A program made the translations under genes and the position numbers. The notes beneath the pieces are model-generated. The model was not told the DNA's origin. It saw nothing but the letters and a program-made list of their open reading frames with translations, and searched no databases. A DNA stretch of 37,251 bases from NCBI GenBank assembly GCA_012522135.1, contig JAAYLA010000006.1, positions 1-37,251 of the forward strand, in the 5' to 3' direction. This document shows, one piece after another, positions 29,635 through 37,251 of the stretch (its first letter is position 1; the number at the start of each line of letters is the position of its first letter). This DNA comes from Bacillota bacterium. Its GTDB lineage: Bacteria; Bacillota; Limnochordia; DTU080; JAAYLA01.

Positions 29635-31047
29635 ATGACGTGGAATGGACGAGAAGTCGCTGTCATCGGCCTTGGGCTGAGTAATACGGCACTCATACGG
29701 TACCTGGTCCGCCAGGGAGCGCGTGTCACCGGGTGCGACCGCCTGACCGCCGAGCGCCTAGGACCCCGCTATGAACAGCTGAGGGCTCTGGGCATTCGCT
29801 TTCAGTTGGGGGAAGGGTACTTAGACGACCTGGACCGCTTCCACATGCTGTTCGTGACGCCGGGTATGCGCAAAGACTTGCCGGAACTCGTGGCGGCACG
29901 CAAGAAGGGCGTGCGGATCAGCAGCGAGACGGAGCTGTTCTTGTCGCTATGCCGGGCGCGCACCATCGGCATCACCGGCTCAAGCGGGAAGACGACGACT
30001 ACGACGCTCGTCGGTGAAATCTTAGCCGCTGCCGGTTACGACGTGGTCGTGGGCGGCAACATCGGCCGGCCCCTTATCGACGAAGTCGACCGCTTGCATG
30101 AGGGACAATGGGTAGTGTTGGAGCTGTCCAGTTTCCAGCTTGAAACGGTAACCCGCTCGCCGAATATCGCCGTCGTCACGAACATCGCCCCGAATCATCT
30201 GGACGTACACGGCAACATGGCCGCTTATGTGAAGGCGAAAAAGCGGATTTACCGCTTCCAGGAACCGAACGACTGGCTCGTGCTGAACCACGAGGATGCG
30301 TGGGCCGACGAGATGGAGCTGGAAGCACCGGGAAACGTGCGCCGTTTCAGCCGGGCGGGGTCGGTAGTCCAAGGTGCCTTCGTGGACGGTGAACGGATCG
30401 TCCTGGCCCGCTCCGCTCAGCGCCGTAGAACGCTGGAGCAAGTGTGCAGCGTGCGGGACATCCGCCTTTTAGGCGAGCACAACGTGGAAAACGTGCTGGC
30501 CGCCGTCACCGTGGCCGACCTTTGCGGTGTGCGGCTCAGCACGGTGCGCGACGTGGTATCCAGCTTCACGGGCGTCCGGCACCGGCTCGAACTCGTGCGC
30601 GAAGCCATGGGAGTGAAGTACTACAACGACTCCATAGCGACTACGCCGGAACGGGCGGCAGCGGGAATCCGGGCGTTTTCACAGCCGGTTATTTTGATCG
30701 CCGGCGGTTACGATAAAGGGCTCGGTTTCGAAGAACTGGCCGTGGCCATATGTGAAGGACCGGTGAAGGCGGTCATCACGATGGGTGACACCGCAGAAAG
30801 CATCGCGGAAGCCATCAGAGCGTGCGGCCGGGGCCGTCAGCCCCAGGTAGAAAGGGCTCCGGATTTTGACGCGGCCGTGCGGCGAGCGCATGCCTTAGCC
30901 GCCGCAGGAGACGTCGTCCTGCTAAGCCCGGGATGCGCAAGCTACGGCATGTTTCGTAACTTCGAGGAACGCGGGGAGCGGTTTCAGCAGCTGGTGCTCG
31001 AGCTGACGGAGCAGGCGGTTTCCGCGCCGCCGCGGCCATCCGACTAA
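29635..31047 (+). CDS. murD: UDP-N-acetylmuramoyl-L-alanine--D-glutamate ligase
   Basis: REVAVIGLGLSNTALIRYLVRQGARVTGCDR ... IGITGSSGKTTTTTLVGEIL ... VLELSSFQLETV ... YYNDSIATTPERAAAGIRAF ... LLSPGCASYGMFRNFEERGERF. Confidence 0.96.
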   Translation: MTWNGREVAVIGLGLSNTALIRYLVRQGARVTGCDRLTAERLGPRYEQLRALGIRFQLGEGYLDDLDRFHMLFVTPGMRKDLPELVAARKKGVRISSETELFLSLCRARTIGITGSSGKTTTTTLVGEILAAAGYDVVVGGNIGRPLIDEVDRLHEGQWVVLELSSFQLETVTRSPNIAVVTNIAPNHLDVHGNMAAYVKAKKRIYRFQEPNDWLVLNHEDAWADEMELEAPGNVRRFSRAGSVVQGAFVDGERIVLARSAQRRRTLEQVCSVRDIRLLGEHNVENVLAAVTVADLCGVRLSTVRDVVSSFTGVRHRLELVREAMGVKYYNDSIATTPERAAAGIRAFSQPVILIAGGYDKGLGFEELAVAICEGPVKAVITMGDTAESIAEAIRACGRGRQPQVERAPDFDAAVRRAHALAAAGDVVLLSPGCASYGMFRNFEERGERFQQLVLELTEQAVSAPPRPSD

Positions 31048-31076
31048 TAAATTCCAGGTTTTGAGGAGGAAACTTC

Positions 31077-31826
31077 TTGAGCAGAGTAGATGGGCGTCGC
31101 CCCGATGAACCGCGGCCGCTTGTGATCGAGAGAAACTATCTGATGCATCCGTACGGTTCGGTGCTCGTGTCGATGGGCAACACGCGGGTGCTTTGCACCG
31201 TCACGGTGGAGGACCGGGTACCACAATGGCTGAGGGGAGCAGGCCAGGGCTGGATTACGGCTGAATATAATATGCTGCCCGGCTCAACGCACACCAGAAC
31301 CGCACGCGAGTCGGCGAAAGGGCGGATCGGAGGCCGCACCCACGAGATACAAAGGCTGATCGGACGTAGCATGCGGGCGGTCGTCGACTTAAGCATGCTG
31401 GGCGAACGTACCTTGTGGGTCGACTGCGACGTCATTCAGGCGGACGGGGGCACCCGCACCGCGTCAATTACCGGCGCCTACGTCGCCTTGGTCGACGCCT
31501 TGGAACGGCTGCGCCGGGAACAAGGCTGGGACAGGCTGCCGGTTACCGAGTGGCTGGCTGCCATCAGCGTCGGCATCGTCGACGGTGAGCCCCTGCTCGA
31601 TCTTTGCTATGAGGAGGACGTGCGGGCTCAGGTGGACATGAATCTCGTCATGACCGGCGATGGACGGGTCGTTGAAATCCAGGGAACGGCCGAGCAGGAG
31701 CCCTTCACGGTACAGGAGATGGGACGACTTTTCGGCCTGGCAGCCCGGGGCGTACAGCAACTGATCGCAGAACAACGCAGAGTGCTAGGTCCCTTGGCTG
31801 CTGCGGTCGGCCGTGACAACGCATGA
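31077..31826 (+). CDS. rph: Ribonuclease PH
   Basis: [81 protein letters not shown] start after gaggagg. Confidence 0.97.
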   Translation: MSRVDGRRPDEPRPLVIERNYLMHPYGSVLVSMGNTRVLCTVTVEDRVPQWLRGAGQGWITAEYNMLPGSTHTRTARESAKGRIGGRTHEIQRLIGRSMRAVVDLSMLGERTLWVDCDVIQADGGTRTASITGAYVALVDALERLRREQGWDRLPVTEWLAAISVGIVDGEPLLDLCYEEDVRAQVDMNLVMTGDGRVVEIQGTAEQEPFTVQEMGRLFGLAARGVQQLIAEQRRVLGPLAAAVGRDNA

Positions 31827-32431
31827 TGCGGACTCTAGTCGTGGCCTCGCGCAATCCGAAAAAGGTACAGGAGCTGCAGCGGTTGCTGGAAGGATTGCCC
31901 TATCTCGTCCAGTCTCTCGCTGCCTATCCCGGGATGCCTGAAGTCGTCGAAGACGGCGCTACATTTCAGGAGAATGCCCGGCTGAAGGCTTTGGCCGCGG
32001 CGTCTTACACCGGGGAACTCGCGATCGCGGACGACAGCGGCCTGGAAGTGGACGCGCTAGGCGGCGAGCCGGGAGTGCTCTCGGCGCGCTACTCCGGCGT
32101 CGACGATCCGCAAGCTCGCGACGTCGCGAACAATGCGTTGCTCCTGGAAAGGCTTGCCGGAGTTCCGCATGCAAGGCGTACGGCGCGCTTTGTTTGCGCC
32201 GTGGCCGTTGCCGATCCGACAGGTGTGTTGTGGGAGGGGGCAGGATACGTCGAAGGACGGATCGCGACGGAGGAGCGGGGACCGAAGGATGCCTTCGGGT
32301 ACGATCCGATCTTTTTGCCGGAAGGCTCGGACCGGACCTTTGCCGAGATGACGGCCGAGGAAAAGGACGCAATCAGCCACCGGGGGCGCGCCCTGGCTCT
32401 GGCGAAGGAGTTTCTCAGAAGCTTGACGTGA
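31823..32431 (+). CDS. rdgB: XTP/dITP diphosphatase (RdgB/HAM1 family)
   Basis: [18 protein letters not shown] ... [45 protein letters not shown] ... [20 protein letters not shown]. Confidence 0.97.
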   Translation: MMRTLVVASRNPKKVQELQRLLEGLPYLVQSLAAYPGMPEVVEDGATFQENARLKALAAASYTGELAIADDSGLEVDALGGEPGVLSARYSGVDDPQARDVANNALLLERLAGVPHARRTARFVCAVAVADPTGVLWEGAGYVEGRIATEERGPKDAFGYDPIFLPEGSDRTFAEMTAEEKDAISHRGRALALAKEFLRSLT

Positions 32432-32452
32432 AGGGTTCGAAAATGGTACTAT
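32423..32452 (+). promoter_or_regulatory. Putative promoter of tRNA-Pro (TTGACG-N18-TACTAT, extended -10)
   Basis: TTGACG 32423-32428 inside the last codons of rdgB; TGG-TACTAT at 32444-32452. Confidence 0.5.
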
Positions 32453-32501
32453 ACACATTGTGACAGCGAGGCGGCCACGGAGTGCACGGTCCGCAGGGCA
32501 G

Positions 32502-32579
32502 CGGGGCGTGGCGCAGCTTGGCTAGCGCGCCTGCTTTGGGAGCAGGAGGTCGCGAGTTCAAATCTCGCCGCCCCGACCA
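32502..32579 (+). tRNA. tRNA-Pro (anticodon TGG)
   Basis: CGGGGCG/CGCCCCG acceptor stem, anticodon arm CCTGC-TTTGGGA-GCAGG, T-loop GTTCAAATC, encoded CCA. Confidence 0.95.
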
Positions 32580-32595
32580 GTTCGCGAGCATTACC

Positions 32596-32624
32596 TTGCA
32601 CAGACGCACGTAACAACGTATAAT
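32596..32624 (+). promoter_or_regulatory. Promoter of the tRNA-Gly/Arg/His group (TTGCAC-N17-TATAAT)
   Basis: TTGCAC 32596-32601, 17 bp, perfect TATAAT 32619-32624. Confidence 0.75.
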
Positions 32625-32635
32625 ACTAGACGCAG

Positions 32636-32709
32636 GCGGGTGTAGCTCAATGGTAGAGCCCTGGCCTTCCAAGCCAGTGGTGGGGGTTCGATTCCCCTCA
32701 CCCGCTCCA
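32636..32709 (+). tRNA. tRNA-Gly (anticodon TCC)
   Basis: GCGGGTG acceptor, anticodon arm CTGGC-CTTCCAA-GCCAG, GGTTCGATTCC T-arm, encoded CCA. Confidence 0.95.
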
Positions 32710-32719
32710 CGTCACACGT

Positions 32720-32795
32720 GCGCCTGTAGCTCAGGGGACAGAGCAGGAGCCTTCTAAGCTCTTGGCCGGGGGTTCGAATCCTCCCAGGCGCACCA
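32720..32795 (+). tRNA. tRNA-Arg (anticodon TCT)
   Basis: GCGCCTG/CAGGCGC acceptor, anticodon arm GGAGC-CTTCTAA-GCTCT, GGTTCGAATCC T-arm, encoded CCA. Confidence 0.93.
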
Positions 32796-32803
32796 CGGTG
32801 TAT

Positions 32804-32881
32804 GGTGGGTGTAGCTCAGCTGGTTAGAGCGCCAGGTTGTGGCCCTGGAGGTCGTGGGTTCAAGTCCCATCACTCACCCCA
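32804..32881 (+). tRNA. tRNA-His (anticodon GTG)
   Basis: Extra G-1 opposite C73, GTGGGTG/CACTCAC acceptor, anticodon arm CCAGG-TTGTGGC-CCTGG, encoded CCA. Confidence 0.95.
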
Positions 32882-32883
32882 GC

Positions 32884-32920
32884 GGAAGACCCCGCACAGC
32901 GGGGTCTTCCTTATGTTGCT
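32884..32920 (+). terminator. Rho-independent terminator after tRNA-His
   Basis: Perfect 12-bp stem GGAAGACCCCGC-ACA-GCGGGGTCTTCC, then TTATGTTGCTTTT. Confidence 0.85.
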
Positions 32921-32951
32921 TTTGACCTACGAGGATGGGATCTCCTAACCG

Positions 32952-32980
32952 TTGACAGCCCACTATCATATGGCTAGAAT
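32952..32980 (+). promoter_or_regulatory. Promoter upstream of tRNA-Leu/tig (TTGACA-N17-TAGAAT)
   Basis: Perfect TTGACA 32952-32957, 17-bp spacer, TAGAAT 32975-32980. Confidence 0.75.
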
Positions 32981-33037
32981 GATAGCGACGATGACTCCGG
33001 AAGGCCGTAGACACGCATGCAATCCCCATTGAGCCGT

Positions 33038-33122
33038 GCGAGAGTGGCGGAACAGGTATACGCGCACGCCTTAGGAGCGTGTGCCTTCGGGCATGGGGGT
33101 TCGATTCCCCCCTCTCGCACCA
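33038..33122 (+). tRNA. tRNA-Leu (anticodon TAG)
   Basis: GCGAGAG/CTCTCGC acceptor, anticodon arm CACGC-CTTAGGA-GCGTG, long variable arm TGCCTTCGGGCA, encoded CCA. Confidence 0.95.
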
Positions 33123-33183
33123 TCCGTTCCACATTCTCCCCACGATTCTGTCTTTTTCTCTTTCTGGAAGGAGTTTGTACATA

Positions 33184-34542
33184 GTGAAAGCGACCGTAGA
33201 GAGGCTGGAGAACGACCGTGTCAAACTGGAGATCGAGGTCGATCGGGAGCGCGTCGAGACTGCCCTCGAGCGAGCTTACCGAAAAGTCGTCCGTAATGTG
33301 ACGGTCCCGGGCTTCCGCAAAGGCAAGGTGCCCCGCCCCATACTCGAGCGCATGTTCGGCACCGAGGTGCTGTACGAGGATGCCCTCGACGAGCTCATAC
33401 CGGAGGCGTACACGGCCGCGATCGAAGAAAACGGCTTGGAGCCGATTGACCAACCCGAAATCGACGTCATCGAGCTGGCGGCCGGCAAACCATTTCGGTT
33501 CAGCGCCCTCGTGCAGCTGAAGCCCGAGGTCAAGCTCGGCGAGTACAAAGGCGTTCCGGTGACGCGCAAGGTGCGCGTCGTCACGGACGACATGATCGAC
33601 GATGTGCTCGAGCAGTATCGCCAGCGGCAGGCACAACTGGTGGAAGCCGGGCGCGACGTGGTCGAAAAAGGAGACTTCGTGCGCATCGACTTCGAGGGTT
33701 TCAAGGACGGCGTGCCCTTCCAAGGAGGCGCGGCCAAAGACTTTGTGCTTGAGGTCGGCTCGGGCCAAATGGTCGCCGGTTTTGAGGAGCAGCTTATCGG
33801 GGCTAAGGTGGGCGATCAGGTAGACGTCCGCATCACCTTTCCGGCCGACTACCATAACAAGGAGCTTGCAGGTCAAGACGCCGTTTTCCAGGTTACGGTA
33901 CACGACATCAAAGTCCGGGAACTGCCCGACCTAGACGATGAGTTCGCCAAGAGCGTGAGCGACAAAGAGACTTTGGCGGAATTGCGGGACGAAATTCGGG
34001 AGACGCTGGAGAAGGAGTTCGCGCGGCGAGCCGACCTCGATTTGCGCGAGGATCTTATTAAGGCGGTTACGGAGCGCTGTGAGGTCCACGTCCCGCACGT
34101 GCTGATCCACCGTCACAGCCACCAGCTCGCTCACGAGTTTCTGGAAGGGCTGCTCATGCAAGGGGTCGATCCGCGCCAGTACCTGGAACGGACCGGTCTC
34201 ACCTTTGAGGACGTGGAGAAGCGGTTCGAATCCGAGGCCGAGGAGCGGGCGAAGTCGATGCTGGTGCTGGAAGCCATCGGTGCGGCTGAGGGCATCGTCG
34301 TCACGGATGAGGAGATCGATGCCCGGATCGACGAACTGGTCGGCGAAGACGGCAGCGACGCCTACCGCGAGCGGTTGAACCAGGCCGAGTCTCGCGAACG
34401 CATCGCCTCGACGCTGCAGATCGACAAGATCCTCGATTTTCTCGTCGAGCACGCACAGGTGTCGGAGGAGGTCGTCGGCGATCAGAGTGAAGGGGACGAG
34501 CCTGACGCCGGGTCCCCGGGCGAGGAGCAGACCGACGCGTAA
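33184..34542 (+). CDS. tig: Trigger factor (peptidyl-prolyl isomerase chaperone)
   Basis: MKATVERLENDRVKLEIEVDRERVETALERAYRKVVRNVTVPGFRKGKVPRPILERMFG; GTG 33184 after ggaaggag; ORF-track start at 33079 lies within tRNA-Leu. Confidence 0.96.
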   Translation: MKATVERLENDRVKLEIEVDRERVETALERAYRKVVRNVTVPGFRKGKVPRPILERMFGTEVLYEDALDELIPEAYTAAIEENGLEPIDQPEIDVIELAAGKPFRFSALVQLKPEVKLGEYKGVPVTRKVRVVTDDMIDDVLEQYRQRQAQLVEAGRDVVEKGDFVRIDFEGFKDGVPFQGGAAKDFVLEVGSGQMVAGFEEQLIGAKVGDQVDVRITFPADYHNKELAGQDAVFQVTVHDIKVRELPDLDDEFAKSVSDKETLAELRDEIRETLEKEFARRADLDLREDLIKAVTERCEVHVPHVLIHRHSHQLAHEFLEGLLMQGVDPRQYLERTGLTFEDVEKRFESEAEERAKSMLVLEAIGAAEGIVVTDEEIDARIDELVGEDGSDAYRERLNQAESRERIASTLQIDKILDFLVEHAQVSEEVVGDQSEGDEPDAGSPGEEQTDA

Positions 34543-34620
34543 GGGGCCGATACGGGGAGCGTTCACTTCACCTTTTGCCTTCCCGAGCTGCGCATACCGA
34601 TGAAGAAGGGAAGAGAGACT

Positions 34621-35223
34621 ATGGGTACGCTCATTCCGATGGTGGTCGAACAGACGAGTAGGGGCGAACGGGCCTACGACATCTACTCCAGGTTGCTGAA
34701 AGAGCGTATCATCTTCCTGGGCGGGCCCATCGACGATGACGTCGCGAACCTCGTCATCGCTCAGCTTCTGTACTTGGAGGCAGAAGACCCGGAAAAGGAC
34801 ATCACCCTGTACATCAACAGCCCCGGCGGCGTGGTCTACTCCGGCCTGGCAATTTACGACACCATGCAGTATATTCGTCCCGACGTGGCCACATACTGCG
34901 TGGGGATGGCCGCGAGCATGGCGGCAATCCTTCTCGCGGCCGGAGCGCCGGGTAAACGGTATACGCTCCCGACCTCGCGCATCATGATTCACCAACCCCT
35001 GGGCGGGGCCCGAGGTCAGGCCACCGATGTCGAGATTGAGGCGCGTGAGATCTTGCGTCTGAAATCTATTGCCAATGAGATACTGGCCCGGCACACGGGT
35101 CAACCGTTAGAGAGGGTCGAGAAGGATACGGACCGCAACTTTTATATGTCTGCCGACGAGGCAGTTGCATACGGTGTGGTCGATAAGATCCTGTCGTCAG
35201 CCCGAGATCGAGAGAAGGCCTGA
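34621..35223 (+). CDS. clpP: ATP-dependent Clp protease proteolytic subunit
   Basis: [70 protein letters not shown] ... [10 protein letters not shown] ... [15 protein letters not shown]. Confidence 0.98.
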   Translation: MGTLIPMVVEQTSRGERAYDIYSRLLKERIIFLGGPIDDDVANLVIAQLLYLEAEDPEKDITLYINSPGGVVYSGLAIYDTMQYIRPDVATYCVGMAASMAAILLAAGAPGKRYTLPTSRIMIHQPLGGARGQATDVEIEAREILRLKSIANEILARHTGQPLERVEKDTDRNFYMSADEAVAYGVVDKILSSARDREKA

Positions 35224-35256
35224 TGGCGCCCTCGTCCAATGAGGTGATCTAACCGA

Positions 35257-36513
35257 ATGTCACGTTTCGCCGATGAGAAGGGTCAGCTGAAATGCTCTTT
35301 CTGCGGCAAAGAGCAGGAGCAAGTAAAGAAGCTGATTGCGGGTCCGGGCGTCTACATTTGCGACGAATGCATCGAGCTGTGCAACGAGATTATCGAGGAA
35401 GAATTCAACGAAGATGTGGACGTAGAGCTGAGCAACATCCCGCGTCCACGGGAGATAACCGAGATCCTCGATCAACACGTTATCGGGCAGGATCGGGCCA
35501 AGCGCGCGCTGGCCGTCGCCGTGTACAACCACTATAAGCGCATCAACGCAAATATGAAGAACGACGACGTCGAGCTGCAAAAGAGCAACATTTTGCTGCT
35601 CGGCCCGACGGGTTCCGGCAAGACGCTTCTTGCTCAGACCCTGGCCAGGATTCTTAACGTTCCGTTTGCCATCGCCGACGCCACGGCGCTCACTGAAGCC
35701 GGCTACGTGGGCGAGGACGTCGAGAACATCCTGCTCAAACTGATTCAGGCGGCCGACTACGATGTGGAACGAGCCGAGAAGGGCATTATCTACATCGATG
35801 AAGTCGACAAGATCGCGCGCAAGAGCGAGAACCCGTCGATCACGAGGGATGTCTCGGGCGAAGGCGTACAGCAGGCTCTGCTGAAGATCCTGGAGGGAAC
35901 CGTAGCCAGCGTTCCGCCCCAGGGCGGGCGCAAACATCCCCACCAGGAGTTTATTCAGATCGATACGACGAACATACTGTTCATTTGCGGCGGCGCCTTC
36001 GACGGCATCGAAAAGATCATCGAACGGCGTACGCGCAGCAGGAGCATGGGCTTCGGCGCCGACGTCAAGCCGCGGGAGGAGAAGGCCATAGGCGATCTGC
36101 TGCGCCAGGTTATGCCCGAGGACTTGCTCAAGTACGGGCTCATTCCCGAGTTCGTCGGCCGGCTACCGGTCGTCGTGACGCTCGACGCGCTGACCGAGCA
36201 GGATCTTGTGCGCATTTTGACCGAACCGAAAAATGCGTTGGTCAAACAATTCAAGAAGCTCTTCGAGCTCGACGGGGTGGAGCTCGAGTTCACGGAGGAT
36301 GCCCTGCTGGCCATCGCGCGGAAGGCGATGGACCTGAACACGGGTGCCCGTGGCCTGCGGGCGATTATGGAAGATACCATGCTCGACATTATGTACGAAC
36401 TGCCGTCGCAGGATGACGTGAAGAAGTGCGTCATCACGGCCGCGGTCATCGGAGGCAGTGAACCGCCCCGTCTGCTGCGCAACCGCAAAGAAAAGAAGGA
36501 AGAGACCGCGTAA
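35257..36513 (+). CDS. clpX: ATP-dependent Clp protease ATP-binding subunit ClpX
   Basis: N-terminal C4 zinc finger [78 protein letters not shown]. Confidence 0.99.
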   Translation: MSRFADEKGQLKCSFCGKEQEQVKKLIAGPGVYICDECIELCNEIIEEEFNEDVDVELSNIPRPREITEILDQHVIGQDRAKRALAVAVYNHYKRINANMKNDDVELQKSNILLLGPTGSGKTLLAQTLARILNVPFAIADATALTEAGYVGEDVENILLKLIQAADYDVERAEKGIIYIDEVDKIARKSENPSITRDVSGEGVQQALLKILEGTVASVPPQGGRKHPHQEFIQIDTTNILFICGGAFDGIEKIIERRTRSRSMGFGADVKPREEKAIGDLLRQVMPEDLLKYGLIPEFVGRLPVVVTLDALTEQDLVRILTEPKNALVKQFKKLFELDGVELEFTEDALLAIARKAMDLNTGARGLRAIMEDTMLDIMYELPSQDDVKKCVITAAVIGGSEPPRLLRNRKEKKEETA

Positions 36514-36540
36514 CGCACGTGTGCCCGTACCGTGACGCAA

Positions 36541-36576
36541 AAAGCCCGGAGGACCGCATCCTCCGGGCTTTCTTGT
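36541..36576 (+). terminator. Rho-independent terminator after clpX
   Basis: AAAGCCCGGAGGA-CCGCA-TCCTCCGGGCTTT perfect 13-bp stem, followed by CTTGT; could act in both directions. Confidence 0.8.
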
Positions 36577-36724
36577 GCCCTCGGTGCACCCTGTGCTTCG
36601 GGCGGCGCTCCGGCGGGGTCCCCGGCGCGCCTGCTCGGCTTTTCTGCACTCCCTACCCGCCGCAGGCGGTTAACGCTGTGGCCGCGAGGCCATACTAGGC
36701 GCGTAGCTACAGGGAGGGAGTCGC

Positions 36725-37251
36725 ATGAGCTTGGGCCATGCCTTTGTGCTGATTAACCTGTTTTTCGCGATCGTCATCGGGCTGTACTTTTGGAACTTGC
36801 TGCGGCAGCAACAGTCGAACAAGTCGGCGGTGGACCGGGAGTCGCGCAAGGAGATGGAAAAGCTTCACCGGATGCAGCGGGTCGCGCTGACGGAGCCCTT
36901 GGCCGAGAAGACGCGCCCGGCCTCCTTCGACGAGATCGTCGGCCAAAACGACGGTTTGAAGGCACTCCGGGCGGCCCTCTGCGGCCCCAATCCGCAACAT
37001 GTGATCATCTACGGGCCGCCCGGTGTGGGAAAGACGGCGGCTGCTCGCCTCGTTCTCGAAGAGGCGAAGCGCAATCCGCTGTCTCCCTTTACGGAAAGCG
37101 CAGCGTTTGTCGAGGTGGACGCCACGACGGCCCGGTTTGACGACCGGGGCATCGCCGACCCGCTCATGGGCTCCGTCCACGATCCCATCTATCAAGGCGC
37201 CGGACCCTTGGGAATCGCCGGTATACCGCAGCCGAAGCCGGGCGCGGTGAC
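36725..37251 (+). CDS. lonB: ATP-dependent protease LonB (3' truncated by window edge)
   Basis: Open frame to window end, so absent from the ORF track: MSLGHAFVLINLFFAIVIGLYFWNLL TM, TRPASFDEIVGQNDGLKALRAALCGPNPQHVIIYGPPGVGKTAAARLVLEEA; follows clpX as in Bacillus. Confidence 0.88.
   Translation, partial: MSLGHAFVLINLFFAIVIGLYFWNLLRQQQSNKSAVDRESRKEMEKLHRMQRVALTEPLAEKTRPASFDEIVGQNDGLKALRAALCGPNPQHVIIYGPPGVGKTAAARLVLEEAKRNPLSPFTESAAFVEVDATTARFDDRGIADPLMGSVHDPIYQGAGPLGIAGIPQPKPGAV

Noticed and set aside
32502-33122. Repeated similar sequences that might suggest a repeat array
   Set aside because: Explained by five tRNA genes sharing conserved D- and T-arm sequences; not a CRISPR.
33079-33183. 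N-terminal extension of trigger factor in the ORF track
   Set aside because: Lies inside tRNA-Leu and its 3' flank; GTG 33184 has a good SD.
33931-35103. 390-aa minus-strand ORF
   Set aside because: Antisense to tig and clpP; no motifs.

Overview
This window is a high-GC, mostly housekeeping stretch of what looks like a spore-former-type Firmicutes (Bacillota) chromosome; taxonomy is inferred from gene content only. From left to right it holds: the 3' end of a glycosyltransferase; an HxlR regulator divergent from two tandem NADPH:FMN-reductase paralogues; a GH57 branching enzyme plus DUF4912 protein on the minus strand; a PHP hydrolase; rapZ-yvcK-whiA; a complete cggR-gap-pgk-tpiA-gpmI-eno operon with a CggR-like operator; secG; a membrane pyrophosphatase; a MATE transporter; an orphan sugar-binding protein; smpB and tmRNA; an ABC transporter coupled to an uncharacterised two-repeat membrane-anchored exported protein; a large AMIN/Amidase_3 cell-wall amidase; a GerMN protein; murD; rph; rdgB; five tRNAs (Pro, Gly, Arg, His, Leu); tig-clpP-clpX; and the 5' end of lonB. 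I saw no CRISPR array, transposon, prophage or rRNA. The best candidate for an undescribed system is the ABC ATPase/permease/exported-protein trio at 22752-25944. Other notable points are an unusual tmRNA tag (AANNNALPAAA), a hairpin that could bridge a distant Shine-Dalgarno to the murD start codon, a palindrome over the -10 of the tRNA-Leu/tig promoter, and the absence of rnr between secG and smpB.
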